From Kitasatospora cineracea (lineage in GTDB: Bacteria > Actinomycetota > Actinomycetes > Streptomycetales > Streptomycetaceae): a DNA stretch of 64,000 bases. The notes below the pieces were generated by a model. That model saw only the letters and a program-made list of their open reading frames with translations. It was not told the origin of the DNA and made no database searches. The DNA is taken from the NCBI RefSeq assembly GCF_003751605.1, contig NZ_RJVJ01000001.1:2604001-2668000 (forward strand), given 5' to 3'. A program made the position numbers and the translations under genes. Shown one piece after another: positions 52,286 to 61,806 of this stretch; position 1 is the first letter of the stretch, and every line of letters begins with the position of its first letter.

Positions 52286-55200
52286 TCAGGGCCGCGGCGG
52301 CAGCGGGGGGCGGCGCAGGTCGGGGCGGGGGGTGTCGGCGGGCGGGGGTGCGGCGGCGGGGGTCGCGCTGAGCAGGGTGAGGGCGAGGTCGACGGCGGCG
52401 GCGAGGTCGGTGTGCTCGCCGCGGGCCCAGTCGTGGGGGGTGCGGACGACCTCGACGTCGGGGTCGACGCCCCGGTTCTCGACCGAGAAGCCGATGCCGC
52501 CGGTGAACCAGCTGGCGTTCTTCGGCACGGAGATCTGGGTGCCGTCGCCGAGCGCGTGCCGCCCGGTCATGCCGACCACGCCGCCCCAGGTGCGGGTGCC
52601 GACCACCGGGCCGAGGGCGAGTGCCTTGATGGCGGTGATGATGACGTCGCCGTCGGAGCTGGTGGCGTGGTCGGCGAGGGCGACGACCGGGCCGCGCGGG
52701 GCGTCCCGGGGCCAGCGGACGGGCTGCCGGCCGCGGGTGAAGTCCCAGGCCAGAACCCGGCGGTGGAGTTTCTCCAGGACGAGTTCGGAGACGTTGCCGC
52801 CGGCGTTGCCGCGGACGTCCAGGACCAGGGCGGGGCGGGCGAGCTCGGAGCGCAGGTCGCGGTTGAACTGGGCCCAGCCGGAGCCGCCGAGGTCCGGGAT
52901 GTGCAGGTAGCCGCACAGGCCGTCGCTGAACTCCCGGACCAGGTGCCGCCGTCTGGCCACCCAGTCCTGGTAGCGGATCGGCCGTTCGTCGGTGAGCGGG
53001 GTGACCGCGATCCGCCGGGTCCGCCCGTCGTGGCGGACGGTCAGTTCGACGGTGCTGCCGCCCGTCCCGGCCAGCAGCGGGGTCGGGCCGCGCACCGGGT
53101 CGGGCGGGCGGCCGTCCACCGCGAGCAGTTCGTCGCCGTCGTGCAGGCCGTAACCGGCCAGCGGGGCACGGGCCTTGGGATCGGAGGACTCGCCGGGCAG
53201 GATCCGGTCGACCAGCCAGCGGCCGTCGACGTCGCGGTGCGCGTTGGCGCCGAGCAGGCCGAGCGGCTGCTGGGCGATGGCCGGGCCCTCGCCGCGCCGG
53301 GACGGGGTGACGTAGGCGTGCGAGGTGCCCAGTTCGCCGAGGAGTTCGCGCAGCAGGTCGGCGAAGTCGTCGGGGGAGGCGATCCGTTCCAGCAGCGGGG
53401 CGTACTGGTCGGTGAGCGCGGGCCAGTCGAGGCCGCACATCCCCGCGTCCCAGAACTGGTCGGCGACGATCCGGGCCGCCTCGGCGTAGGACTGCCGCCA
53501 CTCGGCGGCCGGGTGCACGGTGTGGGTGATCCGGCGCAGGTCGACCGGGACGGGGGCGGTGGGCGCGGCCAGCGGGTACAGCTTGAGCGCGCCGGCCGAG
53601 AACACCGAGACGGCCGAGCCGTCCGCGGAGACCGCGAAGCCGTCCAACTGCTCGACCAGGGTGGTGCGGCGGCCCCGGGCCAGGTCGAAGTGCTCCAGGG
53701 CGGGGCGGCCGGAGGTGTCCTCGGGGTTGGCGAAGGTCTGGCCGAGCGCGCCGGAGATCGGCCAGCGCAGCCACACCACGCCGCCGCGGACCGCCGCCGT
53801 CGCCGAGTACTTGGAGGCGATCACCGGGAACGGCACGAGCCGCTTGCCCAGCCCCTCCTCGTCGACCCGCACGGTGCCGTCGCCGGTGGCCTCCTCCGGG
53901 TCCAGGCCGACCGGCGGGCGGCCCTCGGCGGGCGAGGCGAACGGGGACGGGGTGCCGGCGGCCAGCGGCACCAGGTAGGGGCGGCAGCCGAGCGGGAAGG
54001 ACAGGTCGCCGGTGTGCACGTCGTGGACGGGGTCGAAGCCCCGCCAGGACAGGAACACCAGGAAGCGGCCGTCCCGGGTGAACACCGGGTGCTCGTCCTC
54101 GAACCGGCCGCCGGTGACGGCGACCTTGTGCTCGGGCCGGTCGGTGCGGGCCAGCCGGATCGCCCGCAGCGAGCGGCCCGCGACCGGCTCCGACCAGGCC
54201 AGCCACTGCGAGTCGGGGGAGAACGACGGGCTGGAGACCGGCCCGAACCGGGACGCGGAGACCTCGGTGACCGCGCCGTCCGCGGTGTCCACCAGCAGCA
54301 GCCGCCCGTCCGAGCAGGCCACCGCGAGGCGCCCGCCGTCGGGGGCGGCGGCCAGCTCCTGGACCCGGCCGATCCGGCCGCCGGCGATCCGCCGGTGCGG
54401 GGGGTGCTCGTCGGCGGCGTCCTTGCCCGGCAGCGCCGCCAGCTCGATCGCGTCCTCGCCGTCCGCGTCGGTCACCCAGGCCGCCTGGTTGCCGTAGCCG
54501 AGCACCAGCGGCAGCCGGCAGCGCACACCCGGGGTGTCGGCCAGCACCCGGGCCGGGCCGTCGCGGTGGGTCAGCCAGTACAGCGAGCCGCGGACGTTGA
54601 TCACCCCGGCCCGGCCGGTGGCGTCGCAGGCCAGGTCCTTGACGTTGTTGGCGGCGCTGACCTGGTACGGCCGCCGCCCGGCCCGCGCCCCGCCCAGCGG
54701 CACCTCCAGCCGGCGCGGGGCGGGGGCGTCCAGCGAGTCGAGCAGCCAGACGTCCCCGGCGTGCTGGTAGACCACCCGGACGCCGTCGGTGGCGGCCTCC
54801 CGGGCGTAGTACGAGGCGTGGTCGGTGTGCCGGCGCAGGCCGGTGCCGTCCGGGCGGACCGAGTACAGGTTGCCGACGCCCTCGTGGTCGGAGAGGAACG
54901 CGATCCGGGTGCCGTCGGCGGCGGCCACCGGCATCGGCGAGGCCAGGTGCCCGGGCAGGCCGGGCAGCAGCAGGTCGTGGTCGACCCAGAGCCGGCCGGT
55001 CGCGCCGCCCCGGTAGCGCTTCCAGAACGCGGGCTCGTGCGGCGCCGCGTCGGTCAGCAGCACCGTGTGCCCCTCGCCGACCTGGGCGTCCGCGACCGGC
55101 CCCCACGGCATCCGCCGCCCCGGCGCGCCGTCCGGCGGCAGCTCCCACGCCCAGGCGTAGTGCGCGAACGGCTCGTGGTACGAGGTCACCGCCAGCACCT

Positions 55201-55504
55201 CGCCGTTCGGCAGCCAGCCGCGCACCCGGGTGTCCTGGCTGCCCCAGTACGTCAGCCGCACCGCCGCCCCGCCGTCCACCGGCGCGGTGAACACCTCCGG
55301 CACCAGCGCCGACCAGCTCGTCCAGGCCAGCACCGCGCCGTCCGGCGACAGCCGGGGGTGGCTGACCCTGGTCCGGTCCGCGCTCACCCGCCAGGCCCGG
55401 CCCACCGCCCCGTCCGCCGCCAGCGGCGCGACCCAGACGTCGTCCTCCGCGGTGAAGGCGAGCAGCCCACCGCGCACATGGGGGTACCGCAGGTATCCGG
55501 ACAC
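52286..55504 (-). CDS. Tricorn protease (S41 family)
   Basis: 1072 residues. Two beta-propeller regions (about 1-660), then a PDZ and an S41 serine protease core. The nucleophile is the serine in HATSSDGD (about residue 950) and the catalytic His lies in GTSHAYVTP (about 730). Degrades oligopeptides released by larger proteases, in the cytoplasm. The length matches the archaeal and Streptomyces tricorn proteins. The GTG at 55504 is almost directly preceded by GGAGGG, too near for a normal site, so an in-frame internal start or leaderless mRNA is possible. Confidence 0.92.
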   Translation of the reverse strand: MSGYLRYPHVRGGLLAFTAEDDVWVAPLAADGAVGRAWRVSADRTRVSHPRLSPDGAVLAWTSWSALVPEVFTAPVDGGAAVRLTYWGSQDTRVRGWLPNGEVLAVTSYHEPFAHYAWAWELPPDGAPGRRMPWGPVADAQVGEGHTVLLTDAAPHEPAFWKRYRGGATGRLWVDHDLLLPGLPGHLASPMPVAAADGTRIAFLSDHEGVGNLYSVRPDGTGLRRHTDHASYYAREAATDGVRVVYQHAGDVWLLDSLDAPAPRRLEVPLGGARAGRRPYQVSAANNVKDLACDATGRAGVINVRGSLYWLTHRDGPARVLADTPGVRCRLPLVLGYGNQAAWVTDADGEDAIELAALPGKDAADEHPPHRRIAGGRIGRVQELAAAPDGGRLAVACSDGRLLLVDTADGAVTEVSASRFGPVSSPSFSPDSQWLAWSEPVAGRSLRAIRLARTDRPEHKVAVTGGRFEDEHPVFTRDGRFLVFLSWRGFDPVHDVHTGDLSFPLGCRPYLVPLAAGTPSPFASPAEGRPPVGLDPEEATGDGTVRVDEEGLGKRLVPFPVIASKYSATAAVRGGVVWLRWPISGALGQTFANPEDTSGRPALEHFDLARGRRTTLVEQLDGFAVSADGSAVSVFSAGALKLYPLAAPTAPVPVDLRRITHTVHPAAEWRQSYAEAARIVADQFWDAGMCGLDWPALTDQYAPLLERIASPDDFADLLRELLGELGTSHAYVTPSRRGEGPAIAQQPLGLLGANAHRDVDGRWLVDRILPGESSDPKARAPLAGYGLHDGDELLAVDGRPPDPVRGPTPLLAGTGGSTVELTVRHDGRTRRIAVTPLTDERPIRYQDWVARRRHLVREFSDGLCGYLHIPDLGGSGWAQFNRDLRSELARPALVLDVRGNAGGNVSELVLEKLHRRVLAWDFTRGRQPVRWPRDAPRGPVVALADHATSSDGDVIITAIKALALGPVVGTRTWGGVVGMTGRHALGDGTQISVPKNASWFTGGIGFSVENRGVDPDVEVVRTPHDWARGEHTDLAAAVDLALTLLSATPAAAPPPADTPRPDLRRPPLPPRP

Positions 55505-55618
55505 CCCTCCATGGTTCGATCGGCGGCCGGGGCCCGCAAACGCGGCCGGTCCGGGCGGGCGGCCGGGGGGCCGCCGGGGCGGCTGACGCGGGGTCAGTGA
55601 ACCGGGTTCGCCGGTCCA

Positions 55619-55662
55619 TTGACAGGGGACGGCCGCAGCCGCTTCAGTGGTCTAGTCCAACT
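55619..55662 (+). promoter_or_regulatory. Chitinase promoter with DasR-like operator (dre)
   Basis: AGTGGTCTAGTCCAACT at 55646-55662 matches the DasR-responsive element consensus (AGTGGTCTAGACCACT) well. TTGACA at 55619-55624 is a perfect -35; TTCAGT 18 bases further is a weak -10 that the operator overlaps. The arrangement fits repression by DasR lifted by GlcNAc-derived phosphates, known for chitin genes in Streptomyces. Confidence 0.8.
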
Positions 55663-55763
55663 CCCTGGGTGGGTGCCGGTGCGGCGGCACGCCCCGGCCG
55701 GGAACCCCACAGCCCGGCGGACGGAGGAGGGCGTCCCCCACACAGAGGCAGGAGCATCCCCAC

Positions 55764-57446
55764 ATGCACACTCCCCGCAGGAAGCGGCTGCTCGCCGCCG
55801 GAACGGCCTGGGCGGTGGCGGCCACCGGCGCCGTCGCGCTCAGCTTCGGCCTGGCCGGGTCGGCCTCGGCCGGAGAATTCCTGGTCAACGGCGGTTTCGA
55901 GACCAATGCACTGAGCCCCTGGACCTGTAGCGGCTCGACCGGCTCGGTGGTCACCGGCCACGCCCACGGCGGCACCTACGCGCTGGCCGGCGCCGCGTCC
56001 GCGTCCGACACCGCGCAGTGCGCCCAGACCGTCGCGGTCGCCCCCAGCACCACGTACACGCTCAGCGCGTACGTCAACGGCGCCTACGTCTACCTCGGCG
56101 TCAACGGCGGCACCTCGACCTGGACGCCGGGCACCGGCGGCGGCTACCAGAAGCTCTCGGTCAGCTTCACCACCTCCGCCACCCAGACCTCCGCCACCGT
56201 GTTCACCCACGGCTGGTACGGCCAGGGCACCTACTACGCGGACGACGTCTCGCTGGACGGCCCCGGCGCCCCCGCCTCGCCCTCCGCCAGCGCCAGCCCC
56301 TCCACGCCGGCCAGCCCCAGCCCGTCCGCCTCGGCCAGCAGCAGCCCGTCGACCAGCGCCTCGCCGTCGACCTCGGCCGGCCCGTCGAGCAGCCCGTCCA
56401 CCTCGGTGCCGCCCACCAGCCCGCCGCCCGCGGGCAGCCACGCCCTGGTCGGCTACCTGCACGCCAGCTTCGCCAACGGCGCCGGGTACCTGAAGATGTC
56501 CGACGTCCCCGACAGCTGGGACATCATCGACCTGGCCTTCGGCGAGCCGGACTCCATCACCTCCGGCAACATCCACTTCAACCGCTGCCCGGTCACCGAG
56601 TGCCCGGGCGTCGAGTCCGACGCCGACTTCAAGGCGGCCATCGCCGCCAAGCAGGCCAAGGGCAAGAAGGTCCTGCTGTCGATCGGCGGCCAGAACGGCG
56701 AGGTGCAGCTCACCACCACCGCCGCCCGCGACAACTTCGTCAACTCGGTCTCCGCGATCATCGACAAGTGGGGCCTGGACGGCCTCGACATCGACTTCGA
56801 GGGCCACTCGCTGTCGCTCAACACCGGCGACAACGACTTCAAGAACCCCACCACCCCGGTGATCACCAACCTGGTCTCCGCGGTCAAGACCCTCAAGGCC
56901 AAGTACGGCGCGAAGTTCCAGCTCACCATGGCGCCGGAGACCTTCTTCGTCCAGCTCGGCTACCAGTACTACGGCTCGGGCCCCTGGGGCGGCCAGGACC
57001 CGCGGGCCGGCGCCTTCCTGCCGGTCATCTACGCCCTGCGCGACGACCTGACGCTGCTGCACGTCCAGGACTACAACTCGGGCTCGATCATGGGCCTCGA
57101 CAACCAGTACCACAACATGGGCGGCGCGGACTTCCACATCGCCATGACCGACATGCTGCTCAGCGGCTTCCCGGTGGCCGGCAACACCGGCAACGTGTTC
57201 CCGGCGCTCAAGCCCTCGCAGGTCGCCATCGGCATGCCCGCCAACACCTACGCCGGCAACGGCTACGTCGCCCCGGCCGCGGTCAACCAGGCGCTGGACT
57301 GCCTCACCAAGGGCACCGGCTGCGGCTCCTACACCCCGCGGGCCGGCAAGCAGCCGAACCTGCGCGGCCTGATGACCTGGTCGATCAACTGGGACAGCTA
57401 CAACGGCAACGAGTTCTCGAAGAACTTCCACAGCTACTTCGGCTGA
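55764..57446 (+). CDS. Secreted GH18 chitinase with N-terminal carbohydrate-binding domain
   Basis: 560 residues. Signal peptide (1-35), an N-terminal CBM (about 36-170; LVNGGFETNALSPWTCSG start, beta-sandwich like CBM4/16), Ser/Pro/Thr linker (171-225) and GH18 domain. Catalytic motif GLDGLDIDFEG with Glu346, Asp344 and Asp342. Unlike the first chitinase in the window in domain order and GH18 subgroup (the short-loop, bacterial ChiC/ChiD-like type). ATG 55764 with AGGAG ten bases upstream and a DasR-like operator about 100 bases before. Confidence 0.93.
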   Translation: MHTPRRKRLLAAGTAWAVAATGAVALSFGLAGSASAGEFLVNGGFETNALSPWTCSGSTGSVVTGHAHGGTYALAGAASASDTAQCAQTVAVAPSTTYTLSAYVNGAYVYLGVNGGTSTWTPGTGGGYQKLSVSFTTSATQTSATVFTHGWYGQGTYYADDVSLDGPGAPASPSASASPSTPASPSPSASASSSPSTSASPSTSAGPSSSPSTSVPPTSPPPAGSHALVGYLHASFANGAGYLKMSDVPDSWDIIDLAFGEPDSITSGNIHFNRCPVTECPGVESDADFKAAIAAKQAKGKKVLLSIGGQNGEVQLTTTAARDNFVNSVSAIIDKWGLDGLDIDFEGHSLSLNTGDNDFKNPTTPVITNLVSAVKTLKAKYGAKFQLTMAPETFFVQLGYQYYGSGPWGGQDPRAGAFLPVIYALRDDLTLLHVQDYNSGSIMGLDNQYHNMGGADFHIAMTDMLLSGFPVAGNTGNVFPALKPSQVAIGMPANTYAGNGYVAPAAVNQALDCLTKGTGCGSYTPRAGKQPNLRGLMTWSINWDSYNGNEFSKNFHSYFG

Positions 57447-57465
57447 GGCCCGGTACGGCACTGAC

Positions 57466-57499
57466 GGAGCCGGTCGCCCCCGCGGGGGCGACCGGCTCC
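57466..57499. terminator. Terminator after second chitinase
   Basis: Perfect 15-bp stem (57466-57480 with 57485-57499). Confidence 0.88.
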
Positions 57500-57578
57500 G
57501 GCCGTTCTCCGGCCGGACCGCCGCTGGTCGACCGGGGCGCAGGGCGCGCCTAGCCTGGGGAGGAAGGAGGTGATGGCG

Positions 57579-57959
57579 ATGCTGGCAGACGCGCCCCTGT
57601 TCGCGGTGATCCCCGTGACCGACCTCGGACGGGCCAAGCGCTACTACCACGACACGCTCGGGCTCACGCTCGCCCGGGAAGGCGCCGAAGAGGTGGTCTT
57701 CCGTTGCGGCAGCACCGAGTTCGGGATGTACGAGACCCCGTACGGCGGGCAGGCCGGCCACACCCTGGCCAGCTGGAAGGTCGCCGACCTGGACACCGAG
57801 ATGGCCGAACTGCGCGGCCGCGGCGTGGTGTTCGAGGAGTACGACCAGCCCGGACTGAAGACCCTCGACGGGGTCGCCGAGGCCGACGGCATGCGGGCCG
57901 CCTGGTTCAAGGACCCCGACGGCAACGTGCTGTGCGTCAACGAACTGCACCAGGCGTGA
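57579..57959 (+). CDS. VOC/glyoxalase family protein
   Basis: 126 residues, two beta-alpha-beta-beta-beta modules of the vicinal oxygen chelate fold: FAVIPVTDLGRAKRYYHDTLGLTL and FKDPDGNVLCVNE. Metal ligands of true glyoxalase I are only partly kept, so dioxygenase, resistance or binding roles are possible. Start ATG 57579 lies eight bases after AAGGAGG; ATG 57573 and GTG 57570 would be too near. Confidence 0.88.
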   Translation: MLADAPLFAVIPVTDLGRAKRYYHDTLGLTLAREGAEEVVFRCGSTEFGMYETPYGGQAGHTLASWKVADLDTEMAELRGRGVVFEEYDQPGLKTLDGVAEADGMRAAWFKDPDGNVLCVNELHQA

Positions 57960-57988
57960 GCGGACCGGCGAACAGCGGACCGGCGAAC
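57959..57988. repeat. 15-bp tandem duplication at the VOC stop codon
   Basis: AGCGGACCGGCGAAC occurs at 57959-57973 and 57974-57988; the first base is the last A of the TGA stop. The second copy ends four bases before a terminator stem. Confidence 0.88.
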
Positions 57989-57991
57989 GCA

Positions 57992-58017
57992 GAAGGCCTC
58001 CCCGGAGGGAGGCCTTC
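57992..58017. terminator. Terminator of tRNA-Lys copy 3, shared with the VOC gene
   Basis: Perfect 11-bp stem (57992-58002 with 58007-58017), CGGA loop, between two convergent units. Confidence 0.85.
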
Positions 58018-58027
58018 GTGCTGTCTG

Positions 58028-58101
58028 TGCGCCGCCAGGGACTCGAACCCCGGACCCGCTGATTAAGAGTCAGCTGCTCTAACCAACTGAGCTAGCGGCG
58101 C
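58028..58101 (-). tRNA. tRNA-Lys (anticodon CTT), copy 3
   Basis: Same 74 bases as copies 1 and 2, 12.9 kb away. A TAATGT -10-like hexamer at 58117-58122 sits at the same distance as in the other copies, and the sequence just before the tRNA (CTGACSNNGGAGAACA on the plus-strand reading) is conserved among the three. Confidence 0.97.
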
Positions 58102-58214
58102 CTGCTGACGGGGAGAACATTACCTGGTCAGCGCCCGAAACACACAATCGGCCAGGCCCGGACCCGGACGTATGCTGAAGCCGGCGCACCCCGCACCTGC
58201 CGAGAGGAACCACC

Positions 58215-59795
58215 GTGGGCCAGCTGACCCTGCTCTTCCTGGTGCTGCTCGCCTCGGTGGTCACGATGCCGCTGGCCCGCCGGAGCAGGATCCCGCAGCC
58301 GGTGCTGATGACCATGGTGGGCCTGGTCTTCGCGGTCGTCCCGCAGATCCCCAACGTGCAGGTCAATCCGGAGTTCATCCTGCCGCTGGTGCTGCCGCCG
58401 CTGATCTTCGCAGTGGCCCGGCGCTCCTCGGTGCGGTACTTCAAGGCCAACATCCGCTCCATCCTGCTGCTGGCCGTCGCCCTGGTGGTGGTCACCACCA
58501 CCGCGGTGGCCGGGGTGTTCAGCTGGCTGGTGCCCGCCGCGCCGCTGGCCGCCGCGGTCGCGCTGGGCGCGCTGGTCTCCCCGCCGGACCCGGTCGCCGC
58601 CGTCGCGGTGGCCGGCGAGGTCGGGCTGCCGCGCCGGCTGACCGCGGTGCTGGAGAGCGAGGGCCTGTTCAACGACGTCACCGCGATCGTCATCTACTCG
58701 CTGGCCGTCGAGGCCGTGGTCGACGGCGACCTGTCGGTGGGCCGGGCGGTCGAGCGCTTCCTGCTCTCCGCCGTCGTCGCGGTCGCCGTCGGCATCGGGC
58801 TCGGCTGGCTGAACGCGAAGATCGCCGGGTTCCTGGACGACCCGACCCAGCAGGTCGCGCTCAACCTGCTGGTCCCGTTCGCCGCCTACACGCTGGCCGA
58901 GGAGGCGCACGGCTCCGGCGTGCTGGCCGTGGTGGTCTGCGCGCTCTACCTCGCCGACCGGGCCTCCGACGCCGACGAGGTCTCCTACCGGCTGGTCGGC
59001 AACGCGTTCTGGGAGATCGTCGAGACCCTGATCACCGGCGTCGCGTTCGGCCTGATCGGCCTGGAGCTGTCCACCGTCCTGCAGGACGTCAAGGACACCT
59101 GGCACACCATGATCGGCGACACCGCGATCGTGATCGGCGTGGTCGTGCTGCTGCGCCTGCTGTGGCTGCTGCCCGCCGCCTGGATCTCCCGGCGGGTCAC
59201 CCACGGCGAGGAGGACACCCCGATCAGCTGGCGGGAGACCGTCGTGCTGTGGTGGTCCGGCATGCGCGGGGTGGCCACCGTCGCGCTGGCGCTCGGCATC
59301 CCGCTCGCGCTGCACGACGGGCTGTCGTTCCCGGCCCGCAGCGAGATCGTCTTCATCGCGTTCAGCGTGGTGCTGTTCACCCTGGTGTTCCAGGGCCTGA
59401 CGCTGCCCTACGTGGTCAAGCTGCTCGGCCTGGACGACGCCCACGACGAGCACGAGCGGGCCGTCCGGGAACTGTGGTGGCGCGCCGCCAAGGCCGGGCT
59501 GCACCGGCTCGCCGAACTGGAGGAGGAGGACCAGCTCCCGCCGGAGATCACCGAGCGGCTGCGCGAGCGCCAGCACGACCGCCTCGCCCGGCTCTGCCCG
59601 GAGAAGTACGAGGAGGAGGAGGCGCTGGAGGCCAAGCGCCGCGGCAAGCAGTGGCGGCAGGCCTTCGCCGTCGAGCAGGAGATGATCGCCGCCTCCCGCC
59701 GGGAGGTGCTGGTGGCCCGCGGCGAGGCCGGCGCCGACCCCGAGGTGGCGGACCGCGTGCTGCGCGCGCTCGACCTCCAGTCGGCCCGGAAGTGA
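58215..59795 (+). CDS. Na+/H+ antiporter (CPA1 family, NhaP-like)
   Basis: 526 residues: about twelve membrane helices, the ion-binding FND motif ESEGLFNDVTAIV, the SPPDPVA stretch and a C-terminal cytoplasmic helical tail of about 125 charged residues. Exports Na+ (or K+) for protons to manage pH and salt. GTG/ATG region: the GTG at 58215 with AGAGGAACC upstream. Divergent from tRNA copy 3. Confidence 0.9.
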   Translation: MGQLTLLFLVLLASVVTMPLARRSRIPQPVLMTMVGLVFAVVPQIPNVQVNPEFILPLVLPPLIFAVARRSSVRYFKANIRSILLLAVALVVVTTTAVAGVFSWLVPAAPLAAAVALGALVSPPDPVAAVAVAGEVGLPRRLTAVLESEGLFNDVTAIVIYSLAVEAVVDGDLSVGRAVERFLLSAVVAVAVGIGLGWLNAKIAGFLDDPTQQVALNLLVPFAAYTLAEEAHGSGVLAVVVCALYLADRASDADEVSYRLVGNAFWEIVETLITGVAFGLIGLELSTVLQDVKDTWHTMIGDTAIVIGVVVLLRLLWLLPAAWISRRVTHGEEDTPISWRETVVLWWSGMRGVATVALALGIPLALHDGLSFPARSEIVFIAFSVVLFTLVFQGLTLPYVVKLLGLDDAHDEHERAVRELWWRAAKAGLHRLAELEEEDQLPPEITERLRERQHDRLARLCPEKYEEEEALEAKRRGKQWRQAFAVEQEMIAASRREVLVARGEAGADPEVADRVLRALDLQSARK

Positions 59796-59970
59796 CGTCC
59801 CGTCGACCTCTCGCGGCGCGCCCCGGCGGGCGCGCCCGCAGGGCATAGGGTTGGGGGCGGGCAAGGCCGTCGACGGAGCCGGCACACGCACGCGTACCCG
59901 CCCGGACCAGCGCGACCCTCCCGCCGGAACCAGCCGGTAGACGCAACCCGTACGACGCTAGGAGCAACCG

Positions 59971-61632
59971 ATGTCGGACACCCCTGCCAACGGCCGGACC
60001 CCGTTGGACCGCACCCCGCAGTGGGCCGCGCTGGGGAAGCACCGGGCGGAACTGGGCGACCAGCACCTGCGCGAGCTGTTCGCCGCCGACCCCGACCGCG
60101 GCACGCGCTACACCCTGCAGGTCGGCGACCTCTTCGTCGACTACTCGAAGCACCTGGTCACCGACCGCACCCTCGACCTGCTGCGCGAACTCGCCGCCGC
60201 GACCGGCGTCGCCGAGCTGCGCGACGCGATGTTCCGCGGCGAGAAGATCAACACCACCGAGGACCGCGCCGTCCTGCACACCGCGCTGCGCGCCCCGCGC
60301 GGCGCCGTGGTCGAGGTCGACGGCGAGAACGTGGTGCCCGCCGTGCACGCCGTCCTCGACAAGATGGCCGACTTCTCCGGACGGGTGCGCTCCGGCGCCT
60401 GGACCGGCCACACCGGCCGGCGGATCCGCAACGTCGTCAACATCGGCATCGGCGGCTCCGACCTCGGCCCCGCGATGGCCTACGAGGTGCTGCGCTCCTA
60501 CACCGACCGCGACCTGACGGTCCGTTTCGTCTCCAACGTGGACGGCGCCGACCTGCACGAGGCCGTCCGCGACCTGGACGCCGCCGAGACGCTGTTCATC
60601 GTCGCCTCCAAGACCTTCACCACCATCGAGACCATCACCAACGCGGTGGCCGCCCGCAGTTGGCTGCTCGAGCAGCTCGGCGCCGGCGAGGAGGCCGTCG
60701 CCAGGCACTTCGTGGCGCTGTCCACCAACGCGCAGGGCGTCGCCGACTTCGGCATCGACACCGCCAACATGTTCGAGTTCTGGGACTGGGTGGGCGGCCG
60801 CTACTCCTACGACTCGGCGATCGGCCTCTCGCTGATGATCGCCATCGGCGCCGAGCGGTTCCAGGAGATGCTGGCCGGCTTCCACCTGGTCGACGAGCAC
60901 TTCCGCACCGCCCCCGCCGAGCAGAACGTGCCGCTGCTGCTCGGCCTGCTCGGCGTCTGGTACGGCGCGTTCTTCGACGCCCAGGCGCACGCCGTGCTCC
61001 CGTACTCGCACTACCTGTCGAAGTTCACCGCGTACCTGCAGCAGCTCGACATGGAGTCCAACGGCAAGTCCGTCGACCGCCAGGGCAACCCCGTCGACTG
61101 GCAGACCGGCCCGGTGGTCTGGGGCACCCCCGGCACCAACGGGCAGCACGCGTACTACCAGCTGCTGCACCAGGGCACCAAGATCATCCCCGCCGACTTC
61201 CTCGGCTTCGCGAAGCCGGTCGCCGACCTGCAGCCCGGCCTGGTCGCCCAGCACGACCTGCTGATGGCCAACTTCTTCGCCCAGACCCAGGCACTGGCCT
61301 TCGGCAAGACCGCCGAGGAGGTCGCGGCCGAGGGCGTGCCCGCCGAGCTCGTCCCGCACAAGACCTTCCGCGGCAACCACCCGACCACGACCGTCCTGGC
61401 CGACGAGCTGACCCCGCACGTGCTGGGCCAGCTGATCGCGCTCTACGAGCACAAGGTGTTCGTCCAGGGCGCGGTCTGGAACATCGACTCCTTCGACCAG
61501 TGGGGCGTCGAGCTCGGCAAGGTGCTGGCCAAGAAGGTCGAGCCGGTGCTGCTCACCGGCGAGGGCGCCGGGGCGCTGGACGCCTCCACCGCCAACCTGG
61601 TGCACCGCTACCGGGAGCTGCGCGGCCGGTAG
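59971..61632 (+). CDS. pgi: Glucose-6-phosphate isomerase
   Basis: 553 residues. Interconverts glucose-6-phosphate and fructose-6-phosphate in glycolysis and gluconeogenesis. [14 protein letters not shown] binds phosphate, [13 protein letters not shown] and the catalytic Glu/His in [16 protein letters not shown] are intact. Normal length for the bacterial enzyme. No pentose pathway gene (zwf, opcA) is next to it here. Confidence 0.97.
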   Translation: MSDTPANGRTPLDRTPQWAALGKHRAELGDQHLRELFAADPDRGTRYTLQVGDLFVDYSKHLVTDRTLDLLRELAAATGVAELRDAMFRGEKINTTEDRAVLHTALRAPRGAVVEVDGENVVPAVHAVLDKMADFSGRVRSGAWTGHTGRRIRNVVNIGIGGSDLGPAMAYEVLRSYTDRDLTVRFVSNVDGADLHEAVRDLDAAETLFIVASKTFTTIETITNAVAARSWLLEQLGAGEEAVARHFVALSTNAQGVADFGIDTANMFEFWDWVGGRYSYDSAIGLSLMIAIGAERFQEMLAGFHLVDEHFRTAPAEQNVPLLLGLLGVWYGAFFDAQAHAVLPYSHYLSKFTAYLQQLDMESNGKSVDRQGNPVDWQTGPVVWGTPGTNGQHAYYQLLHQGTKIIPADFLGFAKPVADLQPGLVAQHDLLMANFFAQTQALAFGKTAEEVAAEGVPAELVPHKTFRGNHPTTTVLADELTPHVLGQLIALYEHKVFVQGAVWNIDSFDQWGVELGKVLAKKVEPVLLTGEGAGALDASTANLVHRYRELRGR

Positions 61633-61650
61633 GAACGGCGGGCCCGCATC

Positions 61651-61801
61651 CAGGGGCCCGGGGAACGGCGGGTCGGTGCTGCCGACGGTCGGAGCCCGTC
61701 GGAGGGCCGCGCTGCTGCGCGCGGCAGCGGAACCGGAAGCCGGTGCGCGCTCCGGCAGCGAACCGCCGGCGGACTCGGCCCCGCCGTTCCCCGGGCCCCT
61801 G
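61651..61801. repeat. 22-bp perfect inverted repeat enclosing a structured 107-bp loop
   Basis: Arms 61651-61672 and 61780-61801 are perfectly complementary. The loop holds smaller hairpins (for example GCCGCGC/GCGCGGC and TCGG/CCGA). It lies between convergent pgi and the GntR gene and so may end both transcripts, but it is far larger than other terminators here. An 11-base direct repeat GGAACGGCGGG also lies at 61632-61642 and 61662-61672. Confidence 0.85.
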
Positions 61802-61806
61802 GTCTC

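Noticed and set aside
52412..55600. Plus-strand frame of over 1000 codons opposite tricorn, and similar long frames at 9010-11922 and 51933-55619
   Set aside because: Mirror frames of real genes with strong third-position GC; no family motifs, no ribosome sites.
61651..61801. Inverted repeat considered as an insertion sequence or MITE
   Set aside because: No transposase and no target-site duplication at the outer ends; kept only as an unexplained structure.
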